DNA of 64,000 nucleotides from an uncultured Synergistaceae bacterium (GCA_902489135.1 CABTYW010000001.1:1-64000), one strand, 5' to 3'. Positions 1-8,638 are shown, numbered from the stretch's first letter. The notes: generated by a model not told the origin, from the letters alone. Made by a program: numbers and translations.

Positions 1-23
1 TCAGACGTGTGCTCTTCCGATCT
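1..23. other. Illumina adapter remnant at contig end
   Basis: The first 23 bases match the 3' end of the Illumina TruSeq read-2 adapter, ending in GCTCTTCCGATCT. Genomic sequence begins at about base 24, in the middle of an ABC ATPase gene. The adapter happens to stay open in the frame of that gene, so automated annotation may wrongly extend the protein into it. Confidence 0.95.
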
Positions 24-637
24 CCAACGGCGGCGGCAAATCCACGCTGGCGCGGCTCATCGCCGGCGTAAATCGCCCCTCGACGGGGCGGATTTTGTTG
101 GACGGACAGGACATTACGGAGAAAAGCATTACCGACCGCGCCCGCATGGGCATCGCTTATGCCTTTCAGCAGCCCGTGCGCTTTAAAGGCCTGCGCGTCA
201 TCGACCTGCTGCGCATCGCCTCCGGCAAAGATCTGACCGTCGCCGAGGCCTGTGATTGCCTTTCAAAGGTGGGGCTGTGCGCCAACGATTACGTTGAGCG
301 CGAAGTGAACGCTTCCTTTTCCGGCGGCGAGCTGAAGCGCATCGAAATCGCCACCGTCATGGCGCGGCGCGCACGGATTTCCGTATTCGACGAGCCCGAG
401 GCCGGCATTGACCTGTGGAGTTTTCAGAACCTCATCAGAATTTTTAAGTCCATGCGGCAGGACATCAGAAACAGTTCCATCCTCATCATCTCTCACCAGG
501 AACGCATTCTGAGCATTGCCGACAAAATCGCCGTCGTCACCGCCGGCCGTCTCAGCAAAATCGGGACGCGCAGTGAAATCCTTCCGGAACTCATCGGCAC
601 CGACTCCGCCGTAGGCTCCTGCGAGAAACTCAATTGA
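24..637 (+). CDS. SufC/SmsC-like Fe-S assembly ATPase, 5'-truncated
   Basis: This is an ABC-type ATPase whose N-terminus is missing because the contig begins inside the gene. The preserved part opens with the Walker A loop (NGGGKST, bases 26-46), followed by a Q-loop (YAFQQP), the signature SFSGGELKR, Walker B with VFDEPEAGIDL, and the switch histidine (IISHQ). The short linker and the EAGIDLW segment after Walker B are typical of SufC rather than of transporter ATPases. The next gene, 13 bases downstream, is a SufB/D-like protein, so the pair probably forms the scaffold complex for iron-sulfur cluster assembly in the cytoplasm. No sufS, sufE or sufU is visible, but upstream sequence is absent. 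The family call is firm; assignment to the minimal SMS system is an inference. Confidence 0.85.
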
Positions 638-650
638 GGAGGACCTTTTC

Positions 651-1577
651 ATGGTAACCCTTGATCCCATTCAGAGAAGAATTATCGAGGAAGTGGCCGA
701 CCTGCACGACATCCCCGCGGGCGCCTATAACTTCCGCGCCAACGGCCGTCTCGCCGGGAGAAGCACCACCGCCAACATCGACATTCAATCCAAACAGGGC
801 GGAACAGGCATCGACATCTCCATCAAAGACAACACTCAAAACGAAGCCGTCCACATCCCCGTCGTCGTCAGCGCCACCGGGCTGAAAGAAATGGTATACA
901 ACGATTTCTTCGTCGGCGAAAACTGCGACGTGCTCATCGTCGCGGGCTGCGGCATCAACAACTGCGGCAGCCAGGATTCCCAGCACGACGGAATTCACCG
1001 CTTTCACGTGGGAAAGAACTCCAAAGTCCGCTATGTAGAAAAACATTACGGCGAAGGCGACGGCAGCGGCAAGCGCATCCTCAACCCCCAAACGGAAGTC
1101 TACCTCGCCGAAGGCAGCTCCATGGAAATGGAGATGACTCAGATCAAAGGCGTGGACTCCACCATCCGCATGACCACCGCCGAGCTGGCGAAGGACGCCC
1201 GGCTGGTGGTTCGCGAACGCCTCATGACCCACGGCAGCCAGAGCGCCGAAAGCGGCTACAAAGTCGCCCTCAACGGCGAAGGCAGCATCGCCGACGTGGT
1301 GTCCCGTTCCGTGGCCCGCGACCGGTCCCGGCAGAAATTTGACGCCTGCCTGATCGGCAACGCCCCCTGCCGCGGCCACACGGAGTGCGATTCCATCATC
1401 ATGGAAAATGGCAAAATTCTCGCCGTTCCCTCGTTGCAGGCCAACAACGTGGACGCTCAGCTGGTTCACGAAGCCGCCATCGGAAAAATCGCCGGCGACC
1501 AACTGATCAAGCTCATGACGCTGGGATTGGACGAGAAAGAAGCGGAAGAACAGATTATCAACGGATTTCTAAAATAA
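651..1577 (+). CDS. SufB/SufD-like Fe-S scaffold protein (SmsB type)
   Basis: This 308-residue protein is a SufB/SufD-family beta-helix scaffold, the partner of the ATPase just upstream. It is much shorter than SufB (about 480 residues) and lacks the long N-terminal region, as in the two-component SmsCB system. A Cys-rich stretch (VAGCGINNCGSQDSQHDG) lies near residue 100, and the C-terminal core ends with the family-typical region around VHEAAIGKIAGDQL, which contains the conserved acidic and histidine positions. The start has a good ribosome site (GAGGAGG, eight bases before ATG). In the known system it takes part in building [4Fe-4S] clusters without a dedicated cysteine desulfurase. The window also encodes an L-cysteine desulfidase (14933-16231), but a functional link is only a guess. 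Confidence 0.85.
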   Translation: MVTLDPIQRRIIEEVADLHDIPAGAYNFRANGRLAGRSTTANIDIQSKQGGTGIDISIKDNTQNEAVHIPVVVSATGLKEMVYNDFFVGENCDVLIVAGCGINNCGSQDSQHDGIHRFHVGKNSKVRYVEKHYGEGDGSGKRILNPQTEVYLAEGSSMEMEMTQIKGVDSTIRMTTAELAKDARLVVRERLMTHGSQSAESGYKVALNGEGSIADVVSRSVARDRSRQKFDACLIGNAPCRGHTECDSIIMENGKILAVPSLQANNVDAQLVHEAAIGKIAGDQLIKLMTLGLDEKEAEEQIINGFLK

Positions 1578-1591
1578 AATGGCCTTACCTC

Positions 1592-1626
1592 ACAGGCGGC
1601 GTCGGCCTTCCTCCGACGCCGCCTGT
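1592..1626 (+). terminator. Strong hairpin after the Fe-S pair
   Basis: Two perfect 14-base arms (1592-1605 and 1613-1626) enclose a seven-base loop. There is no clear T-run after it (TTCAAT), so it may be a weak terminator or an mRNA 3'-end stabiliser. Confidence 0.5.
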
Positions 1627-1751
1627 TCAATGCGGAAAGGAAACGCCCCGTCTCGGCGGCCATCGCCGAAATTTCCCCCATGCACGGAGGCGGCGAAGCG
1701 ACCGAGCTGGTATTGCTTTTTCAAATGACCCAGTGAAGAGGAGAGATCTCT

Positions 1752-3224
1752 ATGGAAAATGAAGTTGTCCCGCCGGTGCGTTATTTTGACTCGCCGCAGC
1801 GGGCGGAAGATCGGATTGTCCTGCAGGGACAGACGCTGAACTATTCCATCACCGCGGAATTTATCCCCATCTGCGATGACAACGCCGCGGAACAGGCCCG
1901 AAGTTTCTGCGTCAGCTATGAGCTGACGGGAGCTGACGCCTTTCGTCCCGTGACCTTCGCTTTCAACGGGAAACCGGGGACGTCCACGCTTTATCTGCAT
2001 ATGGCCTGTCTGGCCCCAAAAACTTACAGCCTTGAAGGAACGGGCGTCGGCTCGCCCCGCCGTCCCTTCAAAGTCAGCGACAACACCGCCACGCTGCTTG
2101 ACGTATCGGACCTCGTCTTTATCGATCCCATCGGCACGGGATTCAGCACCGTCACCAATCATGAAAGGGAGCGTCAATTTTACGGCGTGCGCCAGGATGT
2201 GGACGCCATGGCGCGCATTATTCGGGGATGGCTGGTACGTCACGGGCGTCACGCCGCACCTTTTTTTGTCCTCGGCGAAAGTTACGGCGGTTTGCGCGGC
2301 AGCGGCCTCGTCCTGCGCCTTCAACAGATGCACATGATGCCCGCGGGATTGATCGCCCTGTCTCCGGCGCTGTCCTACGGCGAGCTTCACACGTCCATGC
2401 TCTATGAACACCACCTCGTCCACACCGTGCCCGCAATGACGGCTGCCGCCTGGTTCCACAGGAAACTTGACGCCGACCTTCTTGCTCGCTCCATGGAAGA
2501 CGTGCGCGCCGAAGCGACCCGATGGGCGCAGACGGACTATCTCACTTTTCTCTGGAAAGGCTCCGAAGCGTCCGAAGATGAACGCCGAAAGATCCTGAAA
2601 GGACTGGGCCGCTATACGGCGCTGCCTCCGGAAGTCCTTGAGGCGCATCACCTCCGAATAAACGACAAGCAATTCGCCGGACTGCTTCTCGCCGACGAAG
2701 GGCGCGTCACCAGCTATTTCGACTCGCGCCTGACCCACCCCGGCCGGTCTTTCGACGCGACAACGGACGCGCAAACCTACAACATGTCCGCCGCGTGCTA
2801 TACCGCCTTTTACGAATACTTCGGACGCATGATGAAACTGCCTGAAAATCCGGATTACCTGGCGTACAACCCGAAAGTTGACGACGGCCAGTGGGATTTT
2901 GCCGGCGGCTATCTGCCCACAACCTCGGGAGCGGCTCCGCGGGCGGGAGGCTTCGCGTCACTGCTTGCCGACCTGTGCACGGCCATGAAAATGGACCCCG
3001 CGTTGAAATTCTTCGCCTGCGCCGGCCATTTCGACCTTCACTGCTCCATTGACACCACCCTGTACTGCATCCGCCATATGGACATCCCCGAAAGCCTGCG
3101 CCACAACATCACCTTCAAAACCTACGAGGGAGGGCACATGTTTTATTCAAACCCCGAGGCGCATCAGCTTTTCCACCGCGATCTGAAGCTCTTTTACGAA
3201 AACGCGCTGAAAAAGTGTTTTTAA
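1752..3224 (+). CDS. Peptidase S10 (serine carboxypeptidase) family protein
   Basis: This 490-residue alpha/beta-hydrolase belongs to the S10 serine carboxypeptidase family. The nucleophile is Ser177 in GESYGG, followed by LRGSGL. The acid is likely Asp428 in ACAGHFDLH and the histidine His462 in EGGHMFY, in the expected order. S10 enzymes remove C-terminal amino acids from peptides. There is no obvious signal peptide, since the N-terminus (MENEVVPPVRYFDSP) is polar, so it may act on imported peptides in the cytoplasm. It sits just ahead of two peptide-binding protein genes. Its start follows an AGGAGAG ribosome site. Family assignment is confident; substrate preference is unknown. Confidence 0.88.
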   Translation: MENEVVPPVRYFDSPQRAEDRIVLQGQTLNYSITAEFIPICDDNAAEQARSFCVSYELTGADAFRPVTFAFNGKPGTSTLYLHMACLAPKTYSLEGTGVGSPRRPFKVSDNTATLLDVSDLVFIDPIGTGFSTVTNHERERQFYGVRQDVDAMARIIRGWLVRHGRHAAPFFVLGESYGGLRGSGLVLRLQQMHMMPAGLIALSPALSYGELHTSMLYEHHLVHTVPAMTAAAWFHRKLDADLLARSMEDVRAEATRWAQTDYLTFLWKGSEASEDERRKILKGLGRYTALPPEVLEAHHLRINDKQFAGLLLADEGRVTSYFDSRLTHPGRSFDATTDAQTYNMSAACYTAFYEYFGRMMKLPENPDYLAYNPKVDDGQWDFAGGYLPTTSGAAPRAGGFASLLADLCTAMKMDPALKFFACAGHFDLHCSIDTTLYCIRHMDIPESLRHNITFKTYEGGHMFYSNPEAHQLFHRDLKLFYENALKKCF

Positions 3225-3327
3225 CTGCGACAGCGGGGGTCTTTTCGCACAAAAAGAGTTGATCTGGAATTCCCGCCGCCCATGGAAGAAGTCCCCGGGA
3301 ATGACGCACCTTCATGCCCCTCGCAGA

Positions 3328-3389
3328 AAGCCCAGGAGAGAGCAGGACCGCCGCAGGCCATAGCGGCAGTTCCGCCCTCTCTTGGGCTT
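3328..3389. repeat. 27-bp imperfect long hairpin
   Basis: The left arm (3328-3354) pairs with the right arm (3363-3389) over 27 positions with three mismatches and two G-T pairs, around an eight-base loop. No U-tract follows on either strand, so it is not a standard intrinsic terminator. It could be a REP- or MITE-like element, a processing site or a structured RNA. Confidence 0.7.
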
Positions 3390-3574
3390 ACATTAAAAAA
3401 CTCGCCATCGTTCCATGATCCCATGGCCGCCGATCAACACCAACCATGAGGACAACGCTTTTATGCCGAGTACAGCAGCCGGAGAAAACTCATGGGGGAT
3501 TTTAACAAAATCATTTTTTCAATATTGCCCTTCACGGGAGCATTTCGCTCTCGTGCCGATGGCATCCCTTTTGA

Positions 3575-3580
3575 TAAAAT
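3575..3580 (+). promoter_or_regulatory. Candidate -10 of first peptide-binding gene
   Basis: TAAAAT aligns with the TAGAAT of the better promoter before the second binding-protein gene when the two leaders are superimposed. No good -35 box is visible here. The implied leader is about 145 bases. Confidence 0.4.
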
Positions 3581-3593
3581 TCATTGATATGAA

Positions 3594-3732
3594 GATATTA
3601 TTTACCTGCTCTCATTTTTATATTTCGAAAAAAGACAAACCCTATCCGCTCGGCATTTCCCGCTTGCAACATGGGAGAAAGCAACGCTCCGGAAGCTTCA
3701 TTATTTCATTCTCGAAGGAAAGGAGTTCCATC
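3594..3732 (+). repeat. Duplicated 5' leader, copy 1
   Basis: This untranslated leader resembles 6880-7039. Shared landmarks in the same order and at similar spacing are GATATTATTTA (3594), TATCCGC (3643), GCAACATGGG (3666) and a GGAAGG-type ribosome site. The similarity means the duplication that produced the two binding-protein genes included their 5' control region. Confidence 0.6.
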
Positions 3733-5268
3733 ATGAAAAAAATACTTGCATTATGCCTGGCGCTTATTACGGCAACCGCCTCGGGTTCCATTTCCTCGCC
3801 CCGCGGCGAGGAAATGCGCATTGGCGTTTCCATTGACGCCAAGAATTTCGACCCGCAGAATTCCGTGGACACCTATTCATTCTCCATGCAGAAGCAAATT
3901 TATGAATCTCTGTTCACCATTGACGGCAAAACCCGCCAGCTCACTCCCGTGCTCGCCGAAAGCTGTGAACAGCTGGACGACCACACGTACAAGTTCCATC
4001 TCCGAAAAGGCGTAAAATTCCACAACGGCGAGGAAATGACCGCCGAAGACGTGGTGTTCTCCCTCCAACGTGCGGCCACCCCCGAAACGTCGATCTTCGC
4101 AAAATCTCATGCCGCATGGATCGATCCCCATGGCTTCGAGATTGTTGATCGCTATACGGTGATCGTGCGCTCCAAAGGTCCGACGGGCGGCGTCCTTATT
4201 TCTCTGAAATGCCCTTACGCAAACATTCTCTGCAAAAAAGCCGTTGAAGAGGCCGGGAAAGATTATTTCCGAAGCCCCGTGGGCACCGGCCCTTACCGCC
4301 TCGTCAGCTGGCTCAAGGGAGAAAAAGCCGAGCTGGAAGTCTTCCCTGACTATTGGGGAACCAAACCCTACGCCAAGAAGCTTACCTTCGTCGTCCTGCC
4401 CGACGACAGCACACGAATCATCGCCCTTGAAACCAACAAGGTCGATATGATTTACGCCGTTCCCCCGGCCGATTACGAACGACTGAAAGAACAAAAGGAC
4501 GTCAAGGTTGTGAAATCACCGGGCCTTGTGCTGCTTCACCTGGCGATGAATACCCAGTCGCCGAAGCTGAAAGATCCACGAGTGCGCCTTGCCCTTGAAT
4601 ACGGCATCAATAAAGACATTTACAATCAAGTCGTCTATGGCGGCAATGCCGTTACTCCCCGAGGACCGTTGCCCGACGCCAGTCTCTATTTTCCCGAAAA
4701 AGCTCACGCATGGCCCTACGACCCCGCCCGAGCCAGGCAACTCCTGCAGGAAGCAGGCGTAAAAGACCTCGAACTCAACCTGTGGGTGATGAATGCATCG
4801 GATCGCATCAACGGCGCAACAGTGCTTCAAAGCATGTTGGCTCAGATCGGTATCCGTCTGAACGTTTCAGTCTTTGAAAACGCCGTCATCAACGATAAAG
4901 TACGCAAAGGGAAACACGACCTCTATCTCTGCACCTGGGGCATGCAGAACTCCCCCGATGCGGGCTTTTATTGGCAGGCTCAATTTACCAAGTCAACCAT
5001 CGGCGCCACAAACAGCTCATGGCTTGACGACGATAAGCTCGATAAATGGATCAATGAGGCCAACCGCACCATCGACGAAACAAAACGAAACGCCATCTTC
5101 GCCAAAATCTGGGACCGCATCAATGAAATACACCCATGGGTTTATATGTCACTGGCAGAAGAACTTCATGGCGCACAGAAAGATCTCTTGGGCGTCGAAG
5201 ATCTGCGCGACGGGAAAATCAACTATCTGGGGAACTTGCATTATCCCGAACAGCATCGACTTCCATAA
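3733..5268 (+). CDS. Peptide ABC transporter substrate-binding protein, copy 1
   Basis: This 511-residue protein is an extracytoplasmic binding protein of the OppA/DppA family (SBP_bac_5). A signal peptide with two lysines and a hydrophobic core occupies about residues 1-22. The family features follow: a DPQNSVD segment, RKGVKFHNGEE, TAEDVVFSL, and GTGPYRLVSW. It would deliver oligopeptides or dipeptides to the DppBCDF permease encoded at 8716-12507. A second, very similar copy lies at 7040-8584, and one 44-base stretch (3850-3893) is identical at DNA level. The start chosen is the ATG at 3733, which follows AAGGAG and begins a normal signal peptide; the frame is open further upstream but is not credible as protein. 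A bidirectional terminator follows. Confidence 0.93.
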   Translation: MKKILALCLALITATASGSISSPRGEEMRIGVSIDAKNFDPQNSVDTYSFSMQKQIYESLFTIDGKTRQLTPVLAESCEQLDDHTYKFHLRKGVKFHNGEEMTAEDVVFSLQRAATPETSIFAKSHAAWIDPHGFEIVDRYTVIVRSKGPTGGVLISLKCPYANILCKKAVEEAGKDYFRSPVGTGPYRLVSWLKGEKAELEVFPDYWGTKPYAKKLTFVVLPDDSTRIIALETNKVDMIYAVPPADYERLKEQKDVKVVKSPGLVLLHLAMNTQSPKLKDPRVRLALEYGINKDIYNQVVYGGNAVTPRGPLPDASLYFPEKAHAWPYDPARARQLLQEAGVKDLELNLWVMNASDRINGATVLQSMLAQIGIRLNVSVFENAVINDKVRKGKHDLYLCTWGMQNSPDAGFYWQAQFTKSTIGATNSSWLDDDKLDKWINEANRTIDETKRNAIFAKIWDRINEIHPWVYMSLAEELHGAQKDLLGVEDLRDGKINYLGNLHYPEQHRLP

Positions 5269-5273
5269 TTTCC

Positions 5274-5313
5274 GAAAAAAGGACAGCCGCTGAAATGGCG
5301 GCTGTCCTTTTTT
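5274..5313 (+). terminator. Bidirectional rho-independent terminator
   Basis: Perfect 10-base arms (5281-5290 and 5298-5307) with a seven-base loop are followed by six T on the plus strand and preceded by a run of A (T on the minus strand). It separates convergent genes, ending both the binding-protein gene and the M20 gene. Confidence 0.9.
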
Positions 5314-5335
5314 CATGTTTTTTTCACCGGGCGTT

Positions 5336-6526
5336 TCACCGGCCGTTGAGCTCAAGAACGGCCTGTACGAAAAAGCCCGCGCCTACGGGCAGAGCGTTGT
5401 CGTCAAAGCAAAAGTCGCCGTTATGGAACTTGGGCTGCGGCATCCCATCTTTCCAGATGCCGAGACGGGCAAAACAGGACGCCTTCACTTTTTCGCAGTA
5501 ACAGGCATAGTCTTCGGAGCCCATGCGCGGCTCTTCCATGGTGCGCACATGCTCCTCCCCCAGCAGCTTCGCCGCGGCGGCGCGCATTTTTTTCGTCACT
5601 TCGACGTCGTTGACGAGCGGCGGCACGCCGTAGGTGTAATCCAAACGGTGGGTGCAGTTATAACCGGCGACAATGGAACCGATCATGCGGTTCATCATGG
5701 CCTCGATTTTACCGCGGCTTTCAGGGCTCTGACAGCGCACCGAACCGCCGAAGGTCACCTCCTCGGGAATGACGTTTTTCGCCGTGCCGCCGTGAAAGGT
5801 GCAGATGGAAAGCACCATGGGATCCACAGCGTTGAAACTGCGGGTCACAAGCCCTTGAAGAGCCATGACGCAGTTGGCCGCCGCAAGAAGAGGATCGGCA
5901 CCGGAACGATGGGGATAAGCGCCGTGGCCTCCCACACCCCGCACCGTCACGGAAAACCCGTCGGACGAAGCCATACTCGGTCCCTCGCGAAAGGCGATGT
6001 CGCCCGTAGGAAATTCTCCGATGCCGTGCTGTCCCAGCATAACGTCCACGCGGGGGTTTTCGAGAGCGCCCAGCCTGATCATCAGTTCGGAGCCGCCCAG
6101 AGTTTCTTCCGCGGGCTGGAAAATCAGCTTCACCGTTCCGCAAAAACGGGAGCGAAGTTCCATGAGCATTCGCGCCGCCCCGAGGAGCATGGCGGTGTGG
6201 GCGTCATGTCCGCAGGCGTGCATGACCCCGGGAACCTGAGAGGCGTCAGGCCCCACCGCCGTTTCCTGTATGGGCAGCGCGTCCATGTCGGCACGAAGAC
6301 CGATCACCTTTCCGCTTCCTTTGCCGGTGCCCCTGATTATTGCGACCACGCCGACTTTCGTATCAAGGGGCTGAAACTCCGTGCCCATTTTCTCCAACTC
6401 GCTTCGAACGAACTCGGCGGTGCGGAATTCCTTCATTCCCAGCTCGGGGCAGCGATGAATACGGCGCTTGCAGTCTGCCATATACTCTTGAAGCGACAAG
6501 GCCTTTTCAAAGATCTCGGACGCCAT
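5336..6526 (-). CDS. M20 family amidohydrolase / N-acyl amino acid hydrolase
   Basis: This 396-residue protein is an M20D-type metallo-amidohydrolase of the hippurate or IAA-amino-acid hydrolase group. Metal-binding and catalytic motifs are ADMDALP (79-85), HACGHDAH (103-110), the catalytic glutamate region PAEETLGGSE, and a C-terminal MGSEDYACY. The dimerisation domain lies between. It would cleave N-acyl amino acids or small peptides in the cytoplasm. It is encoded between the two peptide-binding protein genes but on the opposite strand. The ATG follows GGGAGG at good spacing. The exact substrate cannot be read from the sequence. Confidence 0.9.
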   Translation of the reverse strand: MASEIFEKALSLQEYMADCKRRIHRCPELGMKEFRTAEFVRSELEKMGTEFQPLDTKVGVVAIIRGTGKGSGKVIGLRADMDALPIQETAVGPDASQVPGVMHACGHDAHTAMLLGAARMLMELRSRFCGTVKLIFQPAEETLGGSELMIRLGALENPRVDVMLGQHGIGEFPTGDIAFREGPSMASSDGFSVTVRGVGGHGAYPHRSGADPLLAAANCVMALQGLVTRSFNAVDPMVLSICTFHGGTAKNVIPEEVTFGGSVRCQSPESRGKIEAMMNRMIGSIVAGYNCTHRLDYTYGVPPLVNDVEVTKKMRAAAAKLLGEEHVRTMEEPRMGSEDYACYCEKVKASCFARLGIWKDGMPQPKFHNGDFCFDDNALPVGAGFFVQAVLELNGR

Positions 6527-6837
6527 GGTTCAATTCCTCCCTGCATAAATTATACAATCATAATAAACCTGAATTTTACTGTATACTGATATCATATATA
6601 AATATTTACTTTTTAGCAAGACAGGCTTCTTGCCATCATCGTCAAAAGGGGAAGTCCCGTCCTCTATTATTCTCTTAAAACCTATATTCTATAAAACAAA
6701 GTTATGTAGCACATCGTAAAATATCTTATAAATACTTGATTTTAAGCAGATATTACAAAAACAACATAAAAAATTCGAAAAACATCTCCTCTAAAAAATT
6801 TCAATGCATTATTTTATGATGTAAGCGAGAACGTCCC

Positions 6838-6865
6838 TTGAAGTTTGTATATTTTTTGTTAGAAT
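6838..6865 (+). promoter_or_regulatory. Sigma-70-type promoter for peptide-binding gene 2
   Basis: TTGAAG (6838-6843) and TAGAAT (6860-6865) are separated by 16 bases. This gives a leader of about 170 bases before the ATG at 7040. Confidence 0.6.
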
Positions 6866-6879
6866 TTATGAGGTGCGTG

Positions 6880-7039
6880 GATATTATTTATCTTTATTTT
6901 CGGTTTATATTCGGAAAAAGATGAGCGACAATATCCGCGCCTTTTACCGTCTGCAGCATGGGGGGAAAAGTAACGGTTCCAGACGTTTCACGATCCATTA
7001 CGTTTCACGATCCACTAATCGAAGGGAAGGGGTTTCGGT
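6880..7039 (+). repeat. Duplicated 5' leader, copy 2
   Basis: This leader is homologous to 3594-3732: GATATTATTTA at 6880, TATCCGC at 6932, GCAGCATGGG at 6953, then a GAAGGGAAGG ribosome site. A direct repeat of TTTCACGATCCA lies at about 6986-7015 and is absent from copy 1. Confidence 0.6.
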
Positions 7040-8584
7040 ATGAAAAAAACACTTGCACTGTGCCTGGCTTTGACCATGGCGGTCGCAGCCGCTTCTTACG
7101 CCTCGCCTCGCGGTGAGGAAATGCGCATCGGCGTTTCCATTGACGCGAAGAATTTTGACCCGCAGAATTCCGTGGACACCTATTCATTCTCCATGCAGAA
7201 ACAAATTTACGAGCCTCTCTTCACCGTTGACGGAAAAACCCGCACGCTGACGCCGGTCCTTGCCGAAAGCTACGAACAGCTTGACGACCGCACTTACAAA
7301 TTTCATCTGCGCAAGGGCGTCAAGTTCCACAACGGCGAGGAGTTCACCGCCGACGACGTGGTGTTCTCTCTGACCCGCGTCACCGATCCCAAGCGTTCGG
7401 TTTTCGCAAAATCCAAGGGCGTTTGGATTGACCCCAAGGGTTTTGAAGTTATTGACAAATATACCGTCATTGTACGCACCAACGGTCCCGTGGGCGGCTG
7501 GATCGGCTCCATGAAACACCCCTACGCCATGATTCTCAACCGCAAAGCCGTCGAGGAAGGGGGCGCCGATTATTTCCGCAATCCCGTCGGAACGGGACCC
7601 TACAAGTTCATCAAATGGAACAAGGGCGAATCCGTCGAGATGGAAGCCTTCGGTGATTACTGGGGCACCAAACCCTACGCGAAAAAGCTCACCTTCATTG
7701 TTCTGCCCGATGACAGCACCCGCATCATCGCTCTTGAAACAGGCAAGGTCGATATGATTTATGCCGTGCCGCCCTCCGATTTCGACCGTCTGCAGCACAG
7801 TGACAAAGTCAAGGCCGTCAAGGCACCGGGGCTTGTGCTGCTCCATGTCAGCATGAACATGGACAGCCCGAAGCTTCAGGATGTCCGCGTGCGCAAGGCC
7901 ATTGACGCGGCGATCAACAAAGAGGCCTATATCCATGTCGTCTACAACGGCAACGGCGTGCCGGGAGTGGGACCTCTGCCTACCGCCAGCAGCTGGCTGC
8001 CCGAAAATCCCGAAAAGTGGGAATACAATCCCGAGCTCGCCAAAAAGCTTCTGGCGGAGGCCGGCGTAAAAGACCTGGAACTCAACCTCTGGGTGATGAA
8101 CGCCGCGGACCGCGTCAACGGCGCCACCGTTCTTCAGAGTATGCTGGGCGCGGTGGGCATTAAAGTCAACGTGTCGGTATTCGAAAACGCCGTCATCAAC
8201 GACAAGGTTCGCAAGGAACCTGAAAAATACGATCTCTATGCCGCCACCTGGGGCATGCAGACCAACCGTGACCCCGGAATTTACTGGCAGTCGGTCATTA
8301 CGACGTCTTCCATCGCCAGCACCAACTCGGCCCGCATTTCCGATCCCGAACTGGATCGGCTCATGAACGAAGAAAACCAGCAGACCAACGATGAAGAACG
8401 CGCCAAGGTCTTCCAGAAGATCTGGGACCGCATGAACGAGCTGCATCCCTGGATTTATCTGTGCCAGGCCGACGAACTCAACGCCGCGCAAAAAGATTTG
8501 ATCGGCGTCGACGAACTTTACGACGGCAAGATCAATCTTCTCAGCAACCTGCACTATCCGGAGCAGACTGAGCGCCTGAAATAG
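7040..8584 (+). CDS. Peptide ABC transporter substrate-binding protein, copy 2
   Basis: This 514-residue OppA/DppA-family binding protein has a signal peptide (about residues 1-22, ending near SYAS) and the same motifs as copy 1: DPQNSVD, RKGVKFHNGEE, TADDVVFSL and GTGPYKF. Well over half its residues match copy 1 by eye. It lies directly before the permease and ATPase genes, so it is probably the main DppA of this transporter, with copy 1 as an alternative receptor of different specificity. A strong hairpin lies between it and the permease genes, which would allow more binding protein than permease to be made. It starts at ATG after GAAGGGAAGG. Confidence 0.94.
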   Translation: MKKTLALCLALTMAVAAASYASPRGEEMRIGVSIDAKNFDPQNSVDTYSFSMQKQIYEPLFTVDGKTRTLTPVLAESYEQLDDRTYKFHLRKGVKFHNGEEFTADDVVFSLTRVTDPKRSVFAKSKGVWIDPKGFEVIDKYTVIVRTNGPVGGWIGSMKHPYAMILNRKAVEEGGADYFRNPVGTGPYKFIKWNKGESVEMEAFGDYWGTKPYAKKLTFIVLPDDSTRIIALETGKVDMIYAVPPSDFDRLQHSDKVKAVKAPGLVLLHVSMNMDSPKLQDVRVRKAIDAAINKEAYIHVVYNGNGVPGVGPLPTASSWLPENPEKWEYNPELAKKLLAEAGVKDLELNLWVMNAADRVNGATVLQSMLGAVGIKVNVSVFENAVINDKVRKEPEKYDLYAATWGMQTNRDPGIYWQSVITTSSIASTNSARISDPELDRLMNEENQQTNDEERAKVFQKIWDRMNELHPWIYLCQADELNAAQKDLIGVDELYDGKINLLSNLHYPEQTERLK

Positions 8585-8608
8585 CACCGCCTTCTGCATG
8601 ATGTTCTT

Positions 8609-8638
8609 CCTCCGGACGTCTCCGACGGCGTCCGGAGG
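8609..8638 (+). terminator. Hairpin between binding protein and permease genes
   Basis: Perfect 10-base arms (8609-8618 and 8629-8638) enclose a ten-base loop. There is no adjacent U-tract, only a T-rich stretch about 15 bases on. It is probably a partial terminator or an mRNA stabiliser. Confidence 0.5.

Larger units (their letters stand above)
3225..3732. other. Non-coding interval with large hairpins and a gene leader
   Basis: This 508-base interval shows no convincing gene; the in-frame upstream extension of the next gene has no ribosome site and low-complexity content. It holds an inverted repeat (3269-3275 with 3296-3302), a very long imperfect hairpin (3328-3389), an A/T-rich promoter-like stretch near 3575, and a 5' leader that is homologous to the leader of the second binding-protein gene. 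Confidence 0.7.
6527..7039. other. A/T-rich intergenic control region
   Basis: This 513-base stretch is far richer in A and T than the genes around it and contains no plausible gene. It separates divergently transcribed genes and must hold promoters for both; the best plus-strand promoter is at 6838-6865. The downstream part is the second copy of the binding-protein leader. Confidence 0.7.

Noticed and set aside
3415..3732. N-terminal extension of peptide-binding protein copy 1 from 3415
   Set aside because: The frame is open, but the signal peptide and ribosome site fix the start at 3733, and the upstream part is a leader shared with copy 2.
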